From: an uncultured Chloroflexota bacterium
Lineage (GTDB): Bacteria > Chloroflexota > Anaerolineae > Anaerolineales > Anaerolineaceae
Assembly (NCBI GenBank): GCA_902795255.1
Contig: CADBKS010000207.1
Location: 1-5,022 of the forward strand
Direction: 5' to 3'
Length of the DNA stretch: 5,022 nt
The notes under the pieces were generated by a model that worked only from the letters and a program-made list of their open reading frames with translations, was not told where the DNA came from and searched no databases. Below, piece by piece: positions 1 through 5,022 of the stretch (its first letter is position 1; each line of letters starts with the position of its first letter). Position numbers and translations under genes: made by a program.

Positions 1-29
1 TAGTAAGCCGGATGGATTCCTTCTCTCAT
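1..29 (-). CDS. rpmE: Ribosomal protein bL31, N-terminal fragment (partial)
   Basis: Only the first nine codons are in the window. They read M-R-E-G-I-H-P-A-Y, running off the left edge. This matches the usual bL31 opening of Met, one or two charged residues, then the conserved Ile-His-Pro. bL31 is a small protein of the large ribosomal subunit that helps bridge the subunits. The start is chosen because a GAGGT ribosome binding site (37-41) lies seven bases upstream of the ATG at 27-29; another ATG at 32-34 hits a stop after two codons. A promoter candidate and a structured leader lie just upstream. The Cys residues that would separate the zinc-binding form from the zinc-free paralogue are outside the window. 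The identification rests on very few residues but fits both motif and start context. Confidence 0.82.
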
Positions 30-116
30 TTCATTCACCTCGTTTCGATCATGTTATCTGAAAGCGGCACACCGCTTGATCATCTGTCTCTGAACAATGG
101 TGTTTCAGGAAACAGC
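30..116 (-). promoter_or_regulatory. Structured 5' leader of rpmE (two stem-loops)
   Basis: If transcription starts about seven bases after the -10 box, the rpmE mRNA has a leader of roughly 87 nt that folds into two hairpins. The distal one pairs 84-87 with 112-115 and, across a small internal loop, 90-96 with 101-108 (one bulged base). The proximal one pairs 62-67 with 72-77 (AAGCGG/CCGCTT, 4-nt loop), and GATC at 47-50 can pair with GATC at 78-81 just upstream of the ribosome binding site. Leaders that mediate L31 autoregulation are known in several bacterial groups, including Firmicutes. I infer, but cannot show, that this is one; I do not recall the family consensus well enough to match it. 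Confidence 0.4.
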
Positions 117-122
117 TTGATA

Positions 123-151
123 AGTATAGCACAGCAGATTATCTGATGCAA
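123..151 (-). promoter_or_regulatory. Candidate rpmE promoter (extended -10)
   Basis: On the minus strand a -10 box TATACT (123-128) is preceded by TGC, an extended -10 motif, and by a weak -35 box TTGCAT (146-151) at exactly 17 bp spacing. The expected start point near 116 coincides with the beginning of the distal leader hairpin, which supports the assignment. The -35 is only 3 of 6 to consensus. Confidence 0.55.
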
Positions 152-236
152 GTACAAGTTTTTCCGATGAATGAATTTTCGGCTTTTCCGACAAATACAA
201 TTTTGGAATTTGTGCATTTTGCGCAGTGTGATCTGT

Positions 237-265
237 TTGTCCGCCGGAAGCCGCCGTGCTATACT
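237..265 (+). promoter_or_regulatory. Candidate promoter of the GH13 amylase gene (extended -10)
   Basis: A -35 box TTGTCC (237-242, 4 of 6 to TTGACA) and a -10 box TATACT (260-265) are separated by 17 bp, with TGC immediately before the -10. The predicted start near 272 gives a 5' leader of about 45 nt before the ATG at 317. The 11 bases around the -10 (256-266) repeat the rpmE -10 region in opposite orientation. No clear CcpA-type operator is seen around it. Confidence 0.55.
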
Positions 266-316
266 TCCGATTGACCGATACAGTGAACCGATCATATTCC
301 AGATCCGGAGGCAGTT

Positions 317-1609
317 ATGGCAAAGAACACCGATCCCCGTCTTCAGCAGCAGATCATTTATTCCGTTTTTGTCCGGAATCATACGGAAGAAGGAACTTTC
401 CGGGCCGTGATCCCGGATCTTCCCCGTATCCGCGCACTCGGCGCCGATTTTATCTGGCTGATGCCCGTTCATCCGATCGGAGAAAAAGAAAGGAAAGGCA
501 CCCTGGGCAGTCCTTACGCCATCTCCGACTACCGGGCGGTCAATCCGGAATACGGAACCCTGGACGACTTCAGGGCGCTGGTCGATGCCATTCACGCAAA
601 CGGAATGCGCTGCATGATCGACGTGGTATACAACCATACTTCGCCGGACTCTGTTCTCTCGCAGACGCATCCCGAGTTCTTCTATCACCGGCCAGACGGC
701 TCATTCGGCAACCAGATCGGCGACTGGAGCGACGTTATTGATCTGGATTATTCCAGCAGGGATCTCTGGAACTATCAGATAGAGACGTTGAAATACTGGG
801 CCGGTATCGTAGACGGATTCCGCTGCGACGTGGCTTCTTTCGTCCCGCTGCCTTTCTGGAAAGCCGCGCGGGAAGCCGTCGCGGAAGTAAGGCCCGACTG
901 TGTTTGGCTTGCGGAATCAGTCCATCTTTCTTTCGGGGTCCTCAGCCGGCGTTTCGGCAAGAACTGCCCTCCGGACCGCGAGCTGTACGAAGCGTTCGAT
1001 ATGGAATACGAGTATGACATCCGGGAAGTGTTCGACCGGTATATCCGGGGAGAAGCCTCCCTCTCCCACTGGCTGGATATGCTGAATTTCCAGGACTTCG
1101 TCTATCCTGCAGGCTATAACAAATTACGTTACCTGGAAAATCATGACCAGCCGCGGATCGCTTCGTTCGTTCATGACGAAAAAGACCTCGAAAACTTTAC
1201 CGCGCAGCTGTTTTTCCTGAAAGGGACGACATTACTGTACGCCGGGCAGGAATATGCGGCCGTCCACCAGCCGTCTTTGTTTGATAAGGATACGATCGTC
1301 CGGGAAGAAGGCCGGGATATCTCCCCTCTTTTCCGGAAACTGGCCGATTTTAAAAAAGAGCATCTCGATCCGGCCGACGATTTCTTTGCCCTGGCCGACG
1401 ATCAGAATGAGATCGCCGTCATGACGCGCGATAACAAAAAGCGCCGGATGATCGGCATCTTTTCCCTGAAGCATAAAAACGGACGCGTCCCGGTGGACGC
1501 GCCCGACGGTGCTTACATAAATCTTCTGTCCGGAGAAACGGTCTTCGTGAAAGACGGCCATCTGCTGTCAGACGGAAAGCCGTGTGTGATCCGAATGGAA
1601 TGTGCCTGA
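317..1609 (+). CDS. Cytoplasmic alpha-amylase family glycoside hydrolase (GH13)
   Basis: This 430-residue protein is a retaining alpha-glucan hydrolase or transglycosylase of family GH13. The conserved regions are visible in order: the region around SPYAISDYRAVNPEYG (65-80), region I DVVYNH (102-107), a region V-like stretch DVIDLDY (139-145), region II GFRCD with nucleophile Asp171, region III WLAES with acid/base Glu200, and region IV ENHDQPR (274-280) with Asp277. All three catalytic acids are present. A short beta domain follows from about 350. There is no signal peptide and no N-terminal carbohydrate-binding domain, so it should act in the cytoplasm on imported maltodextrins or on glycogen. 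The Lys-His pair that often follows the nucleophile in classical amylases is replaced by Val-Ala-Ser. A GGAGG site (307-311) five bases before the ATG fixes the start. It is transcribed alone, divergent from rpmE and convergent with the MFS gene 8 bp away. The exact substrate and subfamily cannot be set from sequence alone. Confidence 0.93.
   Translation: MAKNTDPRLQQQIIYSVFVRNHTEEGTFRAVIPDLPRIRALGADFIWLMPVHPIGEKERKGTLGSPYAISDYRAVNPEYGTLDDFRALVDAIHANGMRCMIDVVYNHTSPDSVLSQTHPEFFYHRPDGSFGNQIGDWSDVIDLDYSSRDLWNYQIETLKYWAGIVDGFRCDVASFVPLPFWKAAREAVAEVRPDCVWLAESVHLSFGVLSRRFGKNCPPDRELYEAFDMEYEYDIREVFDRYIRGEASLSHWLDMLNFQDFVYPAGYNKLRYLENHDQPRIASFVHDEKDLENFTAQLFFLKGTTLLYAGQEYAAVHQPSLFDKDTIVREEGRDISPLFRKLADFKKEHLDPADDFFALADDQNEIAVMTRDNKKRRMIGIFSLKHKNGRVPVDAPDGAYINLLSGETVFVKDGHLLSDGKPCVIRMECA
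1475..1505 (-). terminator. Intrinsic terminator for the minus-strand operon, inside the amylase gene
   Basis: Read on the minus strand, 1505-1495 pairs with 1490-1480 in an 11-bp GC-rich stem (ten Watson-Crick pairs and one G-U at 1502/1483) around a 4-nt ACCG loop. It is followed at once by five U (1479-1475). On the plus strand the same G-U becomes an A-C mismatch and no T-tract follows, so the signal is strand-specific. It lies about 140 nt beyond the MFS stop codon, where a terminator for that operon is needed, and there is no better candidate in the 8-bp gap. It overlaps amylase codons 386 to 397. Confidence 0.65.
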
Positions 1610-1617
1610 ACGGAATC

Positions 1618-2844
1618 TCAGGAATCGGCAGATATAAGATCATGCCTCATCCTGACTATTGAAAAATTGACCAGGGAGGCTGCAATACAAAGGATCATCA
1701 AAGACCGCGTCCCAAAGTGATCACATAGTATTCCTCCGGTTAGATTGGCCAGCATCGTACCGAATACACTGCTGAACATCAGGCCGAAAGAAACGGAAAA
1801 ATTGAAAAGTTCCGGGACTGCGGTCTTTTTAAAGCCTTCTACATTTGCACTGTAAAAAAAGCCAAAGCTGAAAGACTGCAGGATCTGCGCCGCATACAGC
1901 ACCGGCTTCAAAGGAAACAGGAAAAGAAGAAGCGGACGGAACACTTCAATCGCGCAGGCAGCAGCCAGCCTGGTCCGCAATGAAATACTGCAGGACGTTA
2001 AGAGCCGGGCGATCAGGATCAGCGTTATGTACTCCGCCGCCGCGCCTACGGCACAGACCATGCCGTAGGTAGCCGAATTGCCTCCGCATTCTTCAACAAT
2101 GATCGATAAATAGCTCCCAACCGGCCTGTGGCCGAACCAGTAGAGTGTACAGCTGGTCAGCAGCAGGAGGTAACTGTGTCTCCCGGTCAGGCTTGCAAAC
2201 GCTTCGACCAGGTTAAGCCTTCTTTTACCGGATCCCGGCCCGGTCGGCCCTGTTCCGGGCTCATCAGCCGGACACGGTCTCATGGTGCTGTTTCCGGAAA
2301 CGGTATCCGGCAGATAATGCATCAGCGGGAACAGGCAGATAAACAATCCGGCCTGGATCAGAAAGAAACTGTCCCAGCCAAATTTTTTGAAATAAACACC
2401 GGCTGCCGCACTCATGATCCCGAAACCTGCGGTTCCCCCGGCCCTGACCCTGCTGTAGACCAGCTGAGAATCAAATTCCATTGATCCCGTCGTCCACGCA
2501 TCCAGAAGCTGTGCAAATGGATAAGCGATTCCTGCGGTAAGGATCAGCAGTGCCATACACAGCATCGGGCGCCTGACCAGTATTGTACATAGAATGCACA
2601 GAACGATCACAATACCCGCGGAGAACATCAGATACCGTTTGACAGAAACATACGTATCTGTCAGATAACCGCCGACCGGCTGCAGCATAAAATTGGCGGC
2701 CAGAGAAAGACTCGTCACGATTCCGCAGAAAGTTGCGCTGTATCCCAGACCGGTCAGATAGTATACGATATAACTTGAAAACACCGTATAACCGGCATAG
2801 TAAACAAAATATGTGAGAAAGAACGGAATGGTCAGTTTCTTCAT
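1618..2844 (-). CDS. MFS transporter, LacY/nucleoside-H+ symporter-like branch
   Basis: This 408-residue integral membrane protein has about twelve hydrophobic segments, six before and six after a hydrophilic central loop (roughly 182-215). A motif-A-like stretch QPVGGYLTDTYVSVKR (55-70) lies between helices 2 and 3, and a second-half counterpart TGGILCDHFGTRS is at 369-381. SRVRAGGTAGFGI (131-143) resembles the R-x-G-x-x-G-F element typical of the MFS_1_like/LacY branch, whose members are mostly proton-coupled sugar or nucleoside carriers. The central loop is rich in Gly, Pro and Thr (192-206) and ends in KRR. The gene starts 44 bp after the epimerase stop, with a weak GGAAAA ribosome site, and is probably the last gene of the TRAP/epimerase operon; translation is likely weaker than for dctP. 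Its stop is 8 bp from the convergent amylase stop. The substrate is unknown, and export is as possible as import. Confidence 0.88.
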   Translation of the reverse strand: MKKLTIPFFLTYFVYYAGYTVFSSYIVYYLTGLGYSATFCGIVTSLSLAANFMLQPVGGYLTDTYVSVKRYLMFSAGIVIVLCILCTILVRRPMLCMALLILTAGIAYPFAQLLDAWTTGSMEFDSQLVYSRVRAGGTAGFGIMSAAAGVYFKKFGWDSFFLIQAGLFICLFPLMHYLPDTVSGNSTMRPCPADEPGTGPTGPGSGKRRLNLVEAFASLTGRHSYLLLLTSCTLYWFGHRPVGSYLSIIVEECGGNSATYGMVCAVGAAAEYITLILIARLLTSCSISLRTRLAAACAIEVFRPLLLFLFPLKPVLYAAQILQSFSFGFFYSANVEGFKKTAVPELFNFSVSFGLMFSSVFGTMLANLTGGILCDHFGTRSLMILCIAASLVNFSIVRMRHDLISADS

Positions 2845-2888
2845 ACTTTTCCGCGCGCCTCAGCCAGTTTCGGGCCGGAACGTCTGTT

Positions 2889-3731
2889 TTATTCCATTGG
2901 AGTCTGTCTTCTCAGCGCATCTTCCAGGTACTCATAGGTATTTTTCAATGTGATATACGGTTTCAGGTAATGCGTCCTTGAACAGATCTCTATGGAAAAC
3001 TCACCGTTATATCCTGCGCGGCGGATCTGGTTCAGATATACCTGGATCGGCGCGTGCCCTTCACCCCAGGGAAGCTGGTCGGACTCGTTCAGATGAATCC
3101 TTTTGATCTTCGTTCCGAGCAGTTCAAAGTATTCATCCAGCGACTCACCGTTCTTTTCCATATGTGTTGTGTCGACCACTGCGCCCAATGCCGGGGAATT
3201 CACCTCGCTGACCATCCTGAACAGCGTTTCCTTGTTTCCCACCAGGTTGGATTCAACGATCTGGATCGCCTCCAGAGCCAGCTGCTTTCCCTTTTTTTCG
3301 GCATATTCCGCCACCCGGCAAAGGGAATCTCTGGATCGCTGCCAGGCCGGTTCCACCGGCTGGTCGTACAGTCCGGTTCCGGGTACCAGCTGGAGAGAAG
3401 GGGCTCCGAGGATCTCCGCCGCGTCAATGGCTCTTTTCAGGTAGTCGACAGCCCTGTTCCTGATCTTATCGTCCTCATCGGCGATATTCAAAGGCCATCC
3501 GATGACTTTCGGCATGACGTTGGCGATCTGCAGGCCCATATCCTCGCATTTTTTCCTGATCTCACCGCACTGCTTTTCATAATCGTTATCCAGAAGCATA
3601 TGCGGATAGCCTGTCCAGAGATCGATTTTCCGGAAACCGATCTTTGCCGCCGACTCAAGAAAATAATCAAAAGAATAAAACTGAAACAGAATATTGACGA
3701 CCGCGAACTGATCAATCGTGATCTCTCTCAT
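2889..3731 (-). CDS. Sugar isomerase/epimerase, FrlC / tagatose 3-epimerase-like TIM barrel
   Basis: This 280-residue protein belongs to the xylose-isomerase-like TIM-barrel superfamily (AP_endonuc_2). Four probable metal ligands are spaced as I recall for ketose 3-epimerases: Glu154 (LALEAI), Asp187 (VVDTTH), His213 (RIHLNES) and Glu248 (SIEIC). Glu160 and His190 match further active-site positions. The N-terminal GFRKIDLWTGYPH, the ESNLVGN and NSPALGAVVD segments and the WGEGH turn recall fructoselysine 3-epimerase FrlC more than classical tagatose/psicose epimerases. The substrate-contacting Arg of the latter is Gln219 here. It probably moves a stereocentre next to a ketone on a sugar or sugar derivative in the cytoplasm. 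The ATG is preceded by AAAGGGG (3736-3742) at four bases. The gene follows dctP after 105 bp that contain a strong hairpin, and precedes the MFS gene. The superfamily is secure, the FrlC-like assignment is from memory, and the substrate is unknown. Confidence 0.87.
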   Translation of the reverse strand: MREITIDQFAVVNILFQFYSFDYFLESAAKIGFRKIDLWTGYPHMLLDNDYEKQCGEIRKKCEDMGLQIANVMPKVIGWPLNIADEDDKIRNRAVDYLKRAIDAAEILGAPSLQLVPGTGLYDQPVEPAWQRSRDSLCRVAEYAEKKGKQLALEAIQIVESNLVGNKETLFRMVSEVNSPALGAVVDTTHMEKNGESLDEYFELLGTKIKRIHLNESDQLPWGEGHAPIQVYLNQIRRAGYNGEFSIEICSRTHYLKPYITLKNTYEYLEDALRRQTPME

Positions 3732-3749
3732 GATTCCCCTTTCTTTTGA

Positions 3750-3781
3750 ATCAGGGGCATGAATCGCTTCATGCCCCTGAT
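3750..3781 (-). promoter_or_regulatory. Intercistronic stem-loop between dctP and the epimerase gene
   Basis: Bases 3750-3763 pair perfectly with 3768-3781 in a 14-bp stem around a 4-nt loop. On the minus strand the loop is GCGA, a stable GNRA tetraloop; on the plus strand it is UCGC. No U-tract follows on either strand, so it is a poor intrinsic terminator. It lies 55 bp after the dctP stop and 7 bases before the epimerase ribosome binding site. Such hairpins after binding-protein genes often protect the upstream mRNA from 3' exonucleases and raise binding-protein levels relative to downstream genes. That role is inferred here. Confidence 0.7.
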
Positions 3782-3836
3782 CTCTGTGCTGTTTTATAAC
3801 TGATTATGATGCCTGTTGAATCCCTTTATATTCCGA

Positions 3837-4877
3837 TCAACGAAGAGTCTGGACATAGTCATACAGACCGGCGGTATCCCAGAAGCCTTCGGATTCCAGC
3901 TTCGGAGCCAGAGGCGCCATAGCGTCGATGAAGAGATTTTTGTCAAACTCAACAAATTCGCATCCGTTGTCAAGCAGGACCTGCTTGTCAGCTTCCCAGG
4001 CAGTCTTTACATGCTCGTTGAAATAATCGGAAGCTTCCGCAGCACACTCTTCGACCAGTTTCTGCTGCTCAGGTGTAAGGGAATTCCATGCCTCTGTTGC
4101 CATGCAGATGCATTCCAGCGGATAGGCATATTCGACCATGGTGTAATATTTGCAGTATTCATAGAAGCCCATCGGGACAATGTTCTCATAGGTGCATTCT
4201 CCGCCGTCCACGACACCCTGCTGCAGAGCATAGGTGTATTCACTCCATGCGATAACGGTCGGAACCGCGCCGAGAGTGCTGAAGTTCTTTTCCCAGATCG
4301 GGATGTTCGGAATACGGAACTTCATACCCTTCATATCGTCCGGGGAAGTGATCGGCTTTTTGCCGAAGAAGCAGCGCGGATTCTTTTCGAAATGATAGTT
4401 GACGATATGGAATCCCTGGTCTTCCAGTTTTCCGAGCGCTTCTTTGCCGTAATCGGATTCCAGATATTTGTACAGATGCTCCGTACTTTCAAACGCGAAA
4501 GCCATGGACATGATGTTCAGATCTGCGCTGTAGGGAGCATAAATATCAATGGAATCGCCGACGCCCTGAACCAGGTTCGTCTGCATGCCTTCCAGCATGA
4601 CGGAGTCGCTGCCGAGCTGCTCGCCGCCGTAGAAATCAAACTGAAGTTCTCCGTTGGAACGTTCCGTCACGAGTTTGCAGAAAAGTTCATCCGCATCATA
4701 CATAACTTCACCGGGAACCGAAGCGGCGCCGATCTTGAACACCTTCGCTCCGGCAGCAGGCGCGGAAGCCTGAGGAGCCGCAGCCGTTCCGCCGGCCGGC
4801 GCGACAGTTGCCGTGCAGGCTGTCATCACAAGGACAGCAGCCAGTAAACTGCACAGAACACCAATTCTTTTCTTCAT
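3837..4877 (-). CDS. dctP: TRAP transporter solute-binding lipoprotein, DctP family
   Basis: This 346-residue protein is the extracytoplasmic substrate receptor of a tripartite ATP-independent periplasmic (TRAP) transporter. It begins with a lipoprotein signal, basic MKKR and a hydrophobic core ending in lipobox MTAC with Cys21 as the lipidated residue. A flexible Ala/Pro/Gly/Thr tether (22-44) follows, so the protein should be anchored on the outer face of the membrane. Family features include GGEQLGS (84-90), DDMKGMKFRIP (180-190) with Arg188 at the position that usually salt-bridges the ligand carboxylate, and YALQQGVVDGGE (216-227). In many relatives the last motif continues with Asn; here it is Cys-Thr. 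The length is normal. A near-ideal AAGGAGGT (4883-4890) lies five bases before the ATG, suggesting strong translation. It follows a partial permease gene by 35 bp. The retained Arg predicts an acidic ligand, perhaps a sugar acid, but the ligand cannot be named. Confidence 0.93.
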   Translation of the reverse strand: MKKRIGVLCSLLAAVLVMTACTATVAPAGGTAAAPQASAPAAGAKVFKIGAASVPGEVMYDADELFCKLVTERSNGELQFDFYGGEQLGSDSVMLEGMQTNLVQGVGDSIDIYAPYSADLNIMSMAFAFESTEHLYKYLESDYGKEALGKLEDQGFHIVNYHFEKNPRCFFGKKPITSPDDMKGMKFRIPNIPIWEKNFSTLGAVPTVIAWSEYTYALQQGVVDGGECTYENIVPMGFYEYCKYYTMVEYAYPLECICMATEAWNSLTPEQQKLVEECAAEASDYFNEHVKTAWEADKQVLLDNGCEFVEFDKNLFIDAMAPLAPKLESEGFWDTAGLYDYVQTLR

Positions 4878-4912
4878 GTTTTACCTCCTTTTTTGATAGA
4901 CAAACGCTTACG

Positions 4913-5022
4913 CTATATAATCGCGCCCAGAAGACGCGGCAGCGCCAGACAGAACGGCTCCCAGAATGTGATCAGCAGGAGCGTGATCACAAGGGGAATA
5001 ATAAACACACAAGTATACTTCA
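4913..5022 (-). CDS. Probable TRAP large permease subunit (DctM-like), C-terminal end (partial)
   Basis: An open frame enters from the right edge on the minus strand and ends with TAG at 4913-4915. It encodes 35 residues, beginning KYTCVFIIPLVITLLL and ending LPRLLGAII. This is one hydrophobic transmembrane segment followed by a short amphipathic tail with Pro and Leu, as at the C-terminus of TRAP large permease (DctM) proteins, which have about twelve helices and carry out sodium-driven transport. The identity rests mainly on its place 35 bp upstream of dctP and on the tail pattern. If correct, the operon order is permease before receptor, with the small permease dctQ probably further right. 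Another membrane protein cannot be excluded from 35 residues. Confidence 0.68.
   Translation of the reverse strand, partial: KYTCVFIIPLVITLLLITFWEPFCLALPRLLGAII

Noticed and set aside
80..688. Minus-strand open frame of 202 codons across the rpmE-amylase spacer and amylase 5' end
   Set aside because: It overlaps the GH13 gene with its conserved motifs as well as both promoter candidates, and its translation resembles no family I know.
1805..1830. Possible plus-strand terminator for amylase (GGGAC, loop, GTCTT then T's)
   Set aside because: The stem is only about five pairs, including two G-U, and part of the T-run is used in pairing; too weak to annotate.
3054..3749. Plus-strand open frame of 231 codons antisense to the epimerase
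   Set aside because: It is the shadow of the epimerase gene, whose metal-ligand motifs are intact on the other strand.
3750..3781. Interpretation of the intercistronic hairpin as a Rho-independent terminator
   Set aside because: Neither strand has a U-run after the stem; on the minus strand A-rich sequence and a ribosome site follow.
3790..3825. Possible internal promoter before the epimerase gene (TATAAA with TTCAAC at 16 bp, minus strand)
   Set aside because: The -35 box matches only three of six positions and the region is AT-rich, so the match is not convincing.
3816..4847. Plus-strand open frame of 343 codons antisense to dctP
   Set aside because: It lies opposite a clear DctP gene with lipobox, family motifs and strong ribosome site. 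Its own product shows no recognisable motif and no ribosome site was found; it is a codon-bias shadow.
4899..4912. Catabolite-response-element-like sequence (core AAACGCTTAC) between the permease and dctP
   Set aside because: Only the core fits the cre consensus; the flanking TGW and final A do not match (about 7 of 11 defined positions), and it lies inside an operon.

Overview
The window looks like a chromosomal segment of a Gram-positive, clostridial-type bacterium (Lachnospiraceae or a relative is my best guess). The evidence is a set of strong AGGAGG-type ribosome binding sites, a lipoprotein-anchored TRAP solute-binding protein, moderate GC content estimated by eye at about 50%, and a bL31 N-terminus of the common Firmicutes form. 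No insertion sequence, tRNA, rRNA or CRISPR array is visible.

Layout. At the left edge (1-29, minus) lie the first nine codons of rpmE, the gene for ribosomal protein bL31. It diverges from a cytoplasmic GH13 alpha-amylase-family gene (317-1609, plus). The 287 bp between them hold two back-to-back promoter candidates with the same 11-base extended -10 element (GTGCTATACTT) in opposite orientation, and a short rpmE leader with two stem-loops. The rest of the window is a minus-strand transport and catabolic cluster, read from right to left: the C-terminal end of a membrane protein that is probably a TRAP large permease (dctM-like, 4913-5022, partial), a DctP-type TRAP binding lipoprotein (3837-4877), a FrlC/tagatose-3-epimerase-like TIM-barrel sugar isomerase/epimerase (2889-3731), and an MFS transporter (1618-2844). 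The MFS gene and the amylase gene converge with only 8 bp between their stop codons.

How the genes may work together. The TRAP permease and binding protein probably import a carboxylate-bearing compound such as a sugar acid. The epimerase could act on it or on a related ketose or Amadori-type sugar, and the MFS carrier would be a second import or export route. The amylase belongs to a separate transcription unit for alpha-glucan or maltodextrin breakdown.

Most notable non-coding signals. (1) An 11-bp GC-rich hairpin followed by five U, readable only on the minus strand, lies inside the 3' end of the amylase coding sequence. It would terminate the convergent MFS-operon transcript about 140 nt past its stop and give an antisense overlap with the amylase mRNA. 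(2) A perfect 14-bp stem with a GCGA (GNRA) loop on the minus strand sits between dctP and the epimerase gene without a following U-tract, as expected for an intercistronic stabiliser or attenuator rather than a simple terminator. The proteins themselves are recognisable families; I see no convincing wholly new system, although the particular gene combination is worth checking.
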